Source: Oscillospiraceae bacterium (GTDB lineage: Bacteria; Bacillota; Clostridia; Oscillospirales; JAKOTC01). From it: 12,155 nt of DNA. Below, piece by piece: positions 1 to 5,940 of the stretch (position 1 is the stretch's first letter; each line of letters starts with the position of its first letter). The notes under the pieces are model-generated. The model saw only the letters and a program-made list of their open reading frames with translations, was not told where the DNA came from and made no database searches. The DNA lies in NCBI GenBank assembly GCA_035353335.1, contig DAOPZJ010000067.1:1-12155 (forward strand), given 5' to 3'. The position numbers were made by a program, and so were the translations under genes.

Positions 1-4
1 AAAC

Positions 5-18
5 TGTAAACGATGTCC
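5..18. promoter_or_regulatory. cre-like (LacI/CcpA family) operator candidate
   Basis: TGTAAACGATGTCC matches the catabolite-responsive-element consensus TGWAANCGNTNWCA at every position except the last. A second, poorer copy (TGTAAACTATCTTA, 29-42) lies 24 bases downstream and lacks the central CG. The site is about 120 bases before the first gene of a sugar-catabolism operon, which fits control by CcpA or a local LacI-family repressor. The match was made by eye, the consensus is degenerate, and no regulator gene is in view. Confidence 0.4.
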
Positions 19-53
19 TTGCACTACCTGTAAACTATCTTACTACTCTATAC

Positions 54-107
54 ACTGTGATCGCCCGCCAATACCTGATATCGCTCAATTAAGCGGGTGA
101 ACACAGT
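54..107 (+). promoter_or_regulatory. leader hairpin upstream of the sulfatase-like gene
   Basis: ACTGTG (54-59) is complementary to CACAGT (102-107), and CCCGC (64-68) to GCGGG (93-97). Between the two stems is a 4 x 4 internal loop, and the terminal loop is 24 bases. The ribosome binding site AAAGGAG follows about 18 bases downstream. It could be a leader structure of the sulfatase operon transcript or the tail of an upstream transcript. There is no U-run directly after it, so it is not a classic terminator. No convincing -35/-10 pair was found in the visible 139 bases. Confidence 0.35.
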
Positions 108-139
108 TCGCCCCTACATTTTAACAAAGGAGACTCAAT

Positions 140-1516
140 ATGACCAAAAAACCCAATCTGTTGTTTTTCGGCATCGACAGCCTGCGCCGCGACCGCATGA
201 GCTTATACGGCTACGACCGTCTGACCACGCCGCACATCGACAAATATCTCGAAAAAGGAACCGTTTACAACCACTGCTTCTCGGCGCACATCCCGACCAC
301 GCCGGGTTATGCCAACATGCTGACCGGCCTCGACTGTTTCGGCACGAACGTCGTCGCACTGCGCCATGAGGGCGAACTGGCTCCGAACATCAAGACTTTA
401 CCCGAAATTTTACGTGAAAACGGCTACGACACTACCTGCGTCGGTTTTAAAAACGTCTCGGGCAGGGGTTTTGACAGATACATCGACTTTGAGGGCTGGA
501 ACGCACAGGGTGACGGCAGAGCGCATAAGGCCGAAAACCTCAACGCCGTTGCAATCCCGGAGCTGGAACGCCTGGCCAAGAACGATAAGCCCTTCTGCCT
601 GTTCCTGCGCCATATGGACCCGCACTCGCCGTACCGCGCTCCCGAGCCCTTCCACAAGATGTTTTATCAGGGCAACGAGTTCGACCCGAATAACCACTCG
701 CTCGACCCGGTCTTCAAATTTAAACCTTTCTGCGATTATTTCGCCTCCTGGTTCCCGCAGGGCTGCACCGACGCAGAATATGTCTGCGCCCAGTACGACG
801 CCGAGATCGCTTATATGGACTCCTGCATCCAACTGATTCTGCAAAAACTCAAGGATCTCGGACTCGAAAACGACACGCTGGTCGTCTTCTCCTCCGACCA
901 CGGCGAGACACTGTATGACCACGACTGCTACTTCGACCACCACAGCATGTATGACAACTGCCTGGTCGTTCCGTTCGCAGTTCGTTTCCCGGGCAGAGTC
1001 CCGGCGGGCAAACGCGTTGACGACATCTGCACATTGGCCGACGTCACTCCGACCGTGCTCGAGATCCTCGATATCAAGACCGACATCAATTTCGACGGCC
1101 GCAGCATGTTCTCGACGGCGTTCGGCGGAACGGTCGCACACCGCGACGAGTTCTACATCACCGAGTGCACCTGGATGCGCAAACACGGCTGGCGCACCCC
1201 GAAGTGGAAGCTGATGGTCGCCTTGGAACCGGATTTCCACTATAAACCCGAGATCGAGCTCTATGACCTCGAAAACGATCCGAAAGAAACTATCAACGTC
1301 GCCGAGATCCGTCCCGACGTCATCGCCGAGCTGCGTGCCAAGATGGAAGCGCATATCGCGAAACGCGAGAAAGAGACCGGCAGGACCAACCCGATGTACA
1401 CGAACCTCAACTGGCACGGCATGAAACTCGGACGGGGCTTCAACAGCTCCGACGAGGCCTATAATACCATGCACATCGGCGATCCGGGCGCTGCCCAAAG
1501 ATTGCAGCAGAGATAG
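140..1516 (+). CDS. Sulfatase-superfamily hydrolase with Thr at the formylglycine position
   Basis: This 458-residue protein belongs to the alkaline phosphatase/sulfatase superfamily, which hydrolyses sulfate or phosphate esters at a metal centre. The N-terminal GIDSLRRDR (11-19) supplies the first metal Asp (D13). HMDPHSPY (158-165) carries the usual His, SSDHGE (251-256) the second Asp-His metal pair, and LYDLENDP (374-381) is the characteristic C-terminal sulfatase motif. The usual C/S-x-P-x-R signature before LTG is here T53-T-P55-G-Y57. It keeps the Pro and the trailing LTG but has Thr for the residue that becomes formylglycine and Tyr for the Arg. The enzyme therefore cannot use the standard formylglycine mechanism and may be a Thr-nucleophile esterase, a phosphodiesterase-like enzyme, or inactive. 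There is no signal peptide, so it is probably cytoplasmic. AAAGGAG lies 8 bases before the ATG. It leads a likely three-gene operon with the two downstream dehydrogenases. Confidence 0.88.
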   Translation: MTKKPNLLFFGIDSLRRDRMSLYGYDRLTTPHIDKYLEKGTVYNHCFSAHIPTTPGYANMLTGLDCFGTNVVALRHEGELAPNIKTLPEILRENGYDTTCVGFKNVSGRGFDRYIDFEGWNAQGDGRAHKAENLNAVAIPELERLAKNDKPFCLFLRHMDPHSPYRAPEPFHKMFYQGNEFDPNNHSLDPVFKFKPFCDYFASWFPQGCTDAEYVCAQYDAEIAYMDSCIQLILQKLKDLGLENDTLVVFSSDHGETLYDHDCYFDHHSMYDNCLVVPFAVRFPGRVPAGKRVDDICTLADVTPTVLEILDIKTDINFDGRSMFSTAFGGTVAHRDEFYITECTWMRKHGWRTPKWKLMVALEPDFHYKPEIELYDLENDPKETINVAEIRPDVIAELRAKMEAHIAKREKETGRTNPMYTNLNWHGMKLGRGFNSSDEAYNTMHIGDPGAAQRLQQR

Positions 1517-1572
1517 TAATACGAGAGTAAAATTAAGTTATCTTCGAATTGCAAAAGGAAGAATAAATCAAA

Positions 1573-2595
1573 ATGAGCAAAAAACTTCGCGCTGCCGTCA
1601 TCGGGCTCGGCCCGATCGGCAGCAATAACCATTGTCAGGCATATACCACCTGTCCCGACGCCGAACTCGTCGGCGCCTGCGACATCAACAAAGAGCGCGC
1701 CGATGCCGCTGCAAAGCGGTACGGCATTCAGGTCTGGTACGATGCTCAGAAGATGCTCGACGAGCTCAAACCCGACTTGGTCAGCGTCGCCACGGGCGGT
1801 TTCGAATACGGCTCCGATCACTATGAGCCGACCTTGCAAGCTTTACGCGCAGGCTGCGACGTGTTGACCGAAAAACCCATCTGCAACGACTTGAAAAAGG
1901 CGCAGGAGATGGTCGATACGGCCAAAGCGCTCAACCGCCGGTTCGCGGTTGACATGAATCACCGGTTCACCCCGGCGGCGAGAGCGGCAAAAAAGTGGCA
2001 AAACGAAGGCCGCATCGGCGACCTGCTGTTTTTGAACATGGCGCTCTGGATCGGACGCTTCCAGCCGCATTTCGACACCGAGTATTACCACATGAAGGCC
2101 TTGAATCCCCACAGCTGCGACATCCTGCGCTATTTCGGCGGCGACGTCGAGCAGGTGCACTGCTTTGCGATGAAAGCGCCCGGACGTGAAATCTACTCCA
2201 CCGCTTCGTTCAACCTCAAATTCGTCAACGGCGCGGTCGGCCACCTGACAAGTTCCTATGACATCGAGCGCGGACACCCGATGGAGCGCTGCGAGGTCGC
2301 CGGAACAAAAGGCCGGCTTGTGTTCGAAGATATGTGGCGGGAGGCGACCTTGTACCCTGCGGGCGATCTTGAAAAGCGCGTCTTCACCAATCCGGTATTC
2401 GGCGGCTTCCGCGATTTTTACGACACCTTCCGGGATCGCATCCACAGCTTTGCTAAAGAATGCGCAAATGGGGTCAAGCCCGCTGACATCGACGGCAGCG
2501 GTGCGGACGGTCTCGAAGCCAGCCGCATCATCCATGCGGGAATTCAGTCGCTTAAAACCGGGAAAACGGTTTTTGTCCGGGACGTAAATGAATAA
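1573..2595 (+). CDS. Gfo/Idh/MocA-family NAD(P)-dependent oxidoreductase (first copy)
   Basis: This is a 340-residue sugar or cyclitol dehydrogenase-type protein of usual family length. The N-terminal Rossmann fold shows GLGPIG (11-16), then an acidic end of strand two (ACDINKERAD, 35-44) that favours NAD over NADP. The family signature EKPI (100-103) provides the catalytic Lys101. The C-terminal domain has NPHSCDILRYFGG (178-190), whose H180 and D183 match the family HxxD motif. It is soluble with no signal peptide. It starts 56 bases after the sulfatase-like gene with no terminator between, and AAAAGGAAG precedes the ATG, so co-transcription is likely. The substrate cannot be read from sequence. 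Context suggests oxidation or epimerisation of a sugar or uronate released by the pathway, or a keto-sugar step in redox-assisted glycoside cleavage. Confidence 0.9.
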   Translation: MSKKLRAAVIGLGPIGSNNHCQAYTTCPDAELVGACDINKERADAAAKRYGIQVWYDAQKMLDELKPDLVSVATGGFEYGSDHYEPTLQALRAGCDVLTEKPICNDLKKAQEMVDTAKALNRRFAVDMNHRFTPAARAAKKWQNEGRIGDLLFLNMALWIGRFQPHFDTEYYHMKALNPHSCDILRYFGGDVEQVHCFAMKAPGREIYSTASFNLKFVNGAVGHLTSSYDIERGHPMERCEVAGTKGRLVFEDMWREATLYPAGDLEKRVFTNPVFGGFRDFYDTFRDRIHSFAKECANGVKPADIDGSGADGLEASRIIHAGIQSLKTGKTVFVRDVNE

Positions 2596-2641
2596 TCATT
2601 TGTACATTTAAATTTCCAATAAACCCAAAGGAGCAACGAAC

Positions 2642-3757
2642 ATGGCAATTAAAATCGGAATCATCGGTATGGGCGGCATCGGCAACACCCACGCCAAATG
2701 CTACAAAGCCGATCCGCTGGCAACGCTGGTCTGCGTCTGCGATGTCAACAAGGAGCGTGCCGACAAAGCCGCCGCCGATTACGGCGTCAAAGCGTTCTAT
2801 ACGCAGGACGAGATGATGAAGGCCCATCCGGAACTCGATTACATCGACGTCACCACTTCGGGCTTCGACAACGGCTCTTGGCACTATGAACCGGTCATGA
2901 AGGCGCTCGACGCCGGCTTTAACGCCTTTGTCGAAAAGCCGATCAGCAACAACGCCGACGAGGCGCGCGAGATGGTCATCACAGCAGCTAAAAAAGGCCT
3001 GTATCTCGGCTGCAACCTCAACCACAGCTTCACCAAACCCGCAGACAAGGCGCAGGAATTGATCAATCAGGGCAAGATCGGCGAGCCGGTCTACATCCTG
3101 CACAAGGTCGGCTTCAACAGCGGTGAGAAAAACTATAACGCGCCCAACTATCACGGTGCGGCTTATCCGAGAATGGCCTGCGCCTATTCGCATGCCTATG
3201 CATTCCTGTCCCACCCGTTTTCGCTGATGCGCAAATTCGGCGGCGAAATCACCCATGTCCAGGCGTTCTTTGACAAACCCGGCGTCCGCAAGAGCGCGGA
3301 TGACCTGATGTGGTCGATCAACGGCATCAACTGCAAATTCCAAAACGGCAGCATCGGTTATCTGCTGTCCCAGCGCGGCGACGCCCACTTCGGCCTCGGC
3401 GGTTGGTGGAGCTTCGAAATGGCCGGCACCAAAGGTACCTTCTGCATCGAAAACTGCGTCGAAAAGCTGTATTATTGGGACGCGGGCAAAAAGAGCAAAA
3501 ACATGAGCACGCCCAAACCCAAGATCTTCGATTTTAAAGAGACCGATTTCGGCCTCACCTTCAAAAACCGCCTGCACGCGTTCTTAGAGGATTTGACCAA
3601 CAAAGTCCCGCCCGAGCACATCAGAAGCTCCGGCCGCGATGCATTGGCCACCCTCGAATACACAGTTGCGGCGATCAATTCGTTCGAAGAAGGCGGCGCT
3701 CTGGTCCGTCCGCGCGCGCTCCCGCCGATCCACGGCACCCCGGGATTCGTTCTTTAG
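2642..3757 (+). CDS. Gfo/Idh/MocA-family oxidoreductase (second, divergent copy)
   Basis: This 371-residue protein has the same fold as the preceding gene and is clearly related to it, sharing the phrases CDVNKERAD and EKPIS and similar spacing, but it is not a recent duplicate. The Rossmann motif is GMGGIG (9-14), and EKPIS (98-102) holds Lys99. The region aligned with HxxD reads S-H-P-F-S-L-M-R-K-F-G-G (190-201): H191 is kept, but the Asp is replaced by S194. An insertion rich in Asn, Tyr and Pro (about 160-180) is absent from the first copy and may shape a different substrate pocket. AAAGGAG lies 8 bases before the ATG, and the gap to the previous gene is 46 bases. It is probably the last gene of the first operon, followed by a hairpin terminator. 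The pair may act on successive substrates, or as dehydrogenase plus epimerase or lyase-like partner. Confidence 0.9.
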   Translation: MAIKIGIIGMGGIGNTHAKCYKADPLATLVCVCDVNKERADKAAADYGVKAFYTQDEMMKAHPELDYIDVTTSGFDNGSWHYEPVMKALDAGFNAFVEKPISNNADEAREMVITAAKKGLYLGCNLNHSFTKPADKAQELINQGKIGEPVYILHKVGFNSGEKNYNAPNYHGAAYPRMACAYSHAYAFLSHPFSLMRKFGGEITHVQAFFDKPGVRKSADDLMWSINGINCKFQNGSIGYLLSQRGDAHFGLGGWWSFEMAGTKGTFCIENCVEKLYYWDAGKKSKNMSTPKPKIFDFKETDFGLTFKNRLHAFLEDLTNKVPPEHIRSSGRDALATLEYTVAAINSFEEGGALVRPRALPPIHGTPGFVL

Positions 3758-3780
3758 AAATTACAATATACGCAATGACA

Positions 3781-3817
3781 AACCCGCCGCTGCTTTCCGC
3801 AGAGGCGGGTTGTTTGA
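3781..3817 (+). terminator. Hairpin terminator after the second Gfo/Idh/MocA gene
   Basis: AACCCGCC (3781-3788) pairs with GGCGGGTT (3804-3811), and inside it CTGC (3790-3793) pairs with GCAG (3799-3802). This gives a 12-bp G+C-rich stem with one mismatch. A T-containing tail (TGTTTG) follows. It lies 23 bases after the stop codon and before the next promoter, as expected for the end of the first operon. The T-run is short, so termination may be partial. Confidence 0.65.
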
Positions 3818-3846
3818 ATCGTATGTAATAACCGTCATTTCCGCCC

Positions 3847-3875
3847 TTGACAGAACACGGGCAAGTGCGTATCAT
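3847..3875 (+). promoter_or_regulatory. Sigma-70-type promoter of the heparinase-like gene
   Basis: A perfect -35 box TTGACA (3847-3852), a 17-base spacer and TATCAT (3870-3875, one mismatch to TATAAT) lie about 100 bases upstream of the lyase start and just downstream of a terminator. Transcription would begin near 3882, leaving a leader of roughly 95 bases. Confidence 0.72.
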
Positions 3876-3976
3876 ATCTCTTAAAGACACATGAAAGGGG
3901 GAGTCGAACGCACAACGAATCCCTCTGCTTTTTTAACAAAAACAGCAAATTTATATGAATGAAAGGGAACCGAGTT

Positions 3977-5803
3977 ATGTCTGCCAGTTTCATCAGACCC
4001 GCCTCCGAAATCAGGGAGGATATCGAAAAGAACCCCGAGATGCGTAAACTCTATCAGGATTTAAAAGACAAAGCTGATTACTGGAGAGCGAATTTTTCGG
4101 AGAGCGTCGAGGATATCTCCGGCTGGGGGCACAGCTATGTCTGCCCCAAGTGCTCTTCCGCGCTAAAATATGACCTTCAAAACCGCGATGTCCATCTCTG
4201 CCCCGATTGCAACGTCTCATATGACAATCAAGCGATTCGTGAAGCCTGGAACTCCTTCCGCCGCCATGATATCATGGGCGGTGTCAAATCGGCCGCCGTG
4301 GTCTGCCATGTCGAGGGCGAATCGGCGAAGGAATACAAAGAATTTATTTTAAAAGTCCTCACCTGGTACGCCGACCATTACGACCAATTTGACGAGCACG
4401 GCATCTGGGTCGGCAGAGCCAAACTGATGGGTCACACGCTAGACGAGGCCTGCTGGGGCATCACGCTTCTCGACGCGTTGTTCATCTCCGGAATCGACCC
4501 CGAGTCCGAGGCGGCGCAGCATTTGAAAAAGAAGCTGTTGGTTCCGATGATGCGCCTGATCATGTCCCAGCCGACGAATTTAATGAACATCTCGCTTTGG
4601 CATGCCGCCTTCGCGACCGGCGTCGGCGTCTATTTCAAAGACGAATTCCTGCTGCGTCCCTATGCGCGTTACGAGCGCAACGGCAAGCGTTTGATTTTGG
4701 ACAATATCACGGCCGACGGGCTGTGGCGTGAAAACTCTCCCGGCTATCATTATTACGCGCTCTCGGCGGCTCTGAGTTTTTACAGCTATGCAAAGCAGAT
4801 GGACCTTGCCGACGAAGAACTCAGCACCATGCTGTTAAAGGCCTATACCGCACCGCTCAAACTGCTTTATCCGAACGGTGAAATGCCCTCGACCAGCGAC
4901 GGCTGGAAGTATTCCGTCGACTCGGTCACGGATATCTACAAGCAGGTTTATTTCCTGTTCAAAGACACGCCGGACGCCGATGCGCTTGCGGCGGTCATCC
5001 ACTTCAAAGAACCCAAACCGACCGCGAATTCGCTCTATTACGGAATCCCGCCCAAACCCGACTATGACCTGCTCAACCAAAAATCCGTGCACATGAGCAA
5101 CAACAAGCAGGTGATGCTGCGCAGTGAGGCGGCCTGCGTCTTTCTGAAATACGGCAACCTCTGCGCGGGACATTCCCACCCCGACGCGCTGGAACTCTCC
5201 ATCTTCCCGTTCTCGATGGACCCGGGTTCGCTCAGCTACGGCGCGGCGATTCACGGCGAATATTTTTACGTCAACGCCAGCCATTCCACTTTTATGCTCG
5301 ACGGCGATAACCAGATCAGAACCGCCTGCGGCACCGGTGAGATGTCCGCCGACGGGCTTGCCTTTGACGCAACGGTCGACGGCACCTATCCGGGCGTGAC
5401 CGCGTCCAGAGCCGTCAAGCTCAAGGATCTTTCCCCAAAAACCTGCGAAATCAACGACAAGACCTCGATTAAATGCGACGCCGACCATCAGATCGACTGG
5501 ATTTTCCACAGTATCGGCGACTTTACGGCAAACGGTACTTTAACGCCGGATTCAATCAAAGAAAACGAAAACGGCTTCAAGTATTTCACCAATATACAAC
5601 GTTGGACAGGCGACAGCTTCACCTGCACCTGGAACTTCGAGGGCGATCAGCTGACGTTAAAACTCCCGGGCATGGCCGATACGACCATTTATATCGCCGT
5701 AACACCGGACAACCCCACCAAACGGGAACGCCATGCGATTTTGATCCGCAGGCAGGGAAAGGCCCTCGATGTCAATGCCTTGTTCACATTGAATAAAAAA
5801 TAA
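3977..5803 (+). CDS. Heparinase II/III-family polysaccharide lyase-like protein, cytoplasmic
   Basis: This 608-residue protein has the family layout: an alpha-helical toroid followed by a beta-sandwich. Residues are numbered from the Met at 3977. That Met is preferred because AAAGGGA sits about 9 bases upstream; an in-frame ATG at 3959 would add six residues without a good binding site. CPKC (56-59) and CPDC (75-78) form a zinc-ribbon-like knuckle. Catalytic-type residues can be placed by family comparison: W208-H209, ENSPGYHYY (252-260) with Y257, and GHSHPDALEL (398-407) with H399 and H401. DPGSLSY (415-421) gives D415 and NASHSTFMLDG (433-443) gives H436, so the three zinc ligands of heparinase II (His, Asp, His) appear conserved. 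Such enzymes cleave uronate-containing glycans by beta-elimination. No signal peptide is visible, so it probably acts on imported oligosaccharides. The exact substrate (heparin-like, alginate-like or other) cannot be assigned. Confidence 0.88.
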   Translation: MSASFIRPASEIREDIEKNPEMRKLYQDLKDKADYWRANFSESVEDISGWGHSYVCPKCSSALKYDLQNRDVHLCPDCNVSYDNQAIREAWNSFRRHDIMGGVKSAAVVCHVEGESAKEYKEFILKVLTWYADHYDQFDEHGIWVGRAKLMGHTLDEACWGITLLDALFISGIDPESEAAQHLKKKLLVPMMRLIMSQPTNLMNISLWHAAFATGVGVYFKDEFLLRPYARYERNGKRLILDNITADGLWRENSPGYHYYALSAALSFYSYAKQMDLADEELSTMLLKAYTAPLKLLYPNGEMPSTSDGWKYSVDSVTDIYKQVYFLFKDTPDADALAAVIHFKEPKPTANSLYYGIPPKPDYDLLNQKSVHMSNNKQVMLRSEAACVFLKYGNLCAGHSHPDALELSIFPFSMDPGSLSYGAAIHGEYFYVNASHSTFMLDGDNQIRTACGTGEMSADGLAFDATVDGTYPGVTASRAVKLKDLSPKTCEINDKTSIKCDADHQIDWIFHSIGDFTANGTLTPDSIKENENGFKYFTNIQRWTGDSFTCTWNFEGDQLTLKLPGMADTTIYIAVTPDNPTKRERHAILIRRQGKALDVNALFTLNKK

Positions 5804-5821
5804 AACATCACTGTTCATTTT

Positions 5822-5853
5822 AAAGCTCGGTTTCCGATAGGAAGCCGGGCTTT
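5822..5853 (+). terminator. Hairpin terminator after the heparinase-like gene
   Basis: Bases 5822-5835 (AAAGCTCGGTTTCC) pair with 5840-5853 (GGAAGCCGGGCTTT) along all 14 positions, two of them G-U, around the tetraloop GATA. The arms begin with an A-run and end with a T-run, the usual pattern of an intrinsic terminator. It starts 19 bases after the stop codon. Confidence 0.85.
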
Positions 5854-5857
5854 ATGA

Positions 5858-5886
5858 TTGAAATTCGGAAAATTTTATGATATATT
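5858..5886 (+). promoter_or_regulatory. Sigma-70-type promoter of the glycosidase-like gene
   Basis: TTGAAA (5858-5863), a 17-base spacer and TATATT (5881-5886) lie directly behind the terminator and about 55 bases before the start codon. Each box has one mismatch to consensus (TTGACA, TATAAT). Confidence 0.6.
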
Positions 5887-5940
5887 CAATTTGGTTTGTA
5901 GGTAAAAGACTTCCTCACCCATTTGAAAGGATGATATCAT

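Noticed and set aside
410..1498. 362-codon open frame on the minus strand inside the sulfatase-like gene
   Set aside because: It is antisense to a well-supported gene and arises from G+C-rich third positions; the translation is low in complexity with no recognisable motif and no ribosome binding site was identified.
2552..3577. 341-codon minus-strand open frame across the second Gfo/Idh/MocA gene
   Set aside because: It is a shadow of a clear family member on the other strand, and its translation has no domain features.
3891..3962. 23-codon open frame ending in an ATGA overlap with the in-frame upstream ATG of the lyase; possible leader peptide
   Set aside because: There is no ribosome binding site before its ATG, which would be only about 9 bases from the predicted transcription start, and the lyase has a better start at 3977.
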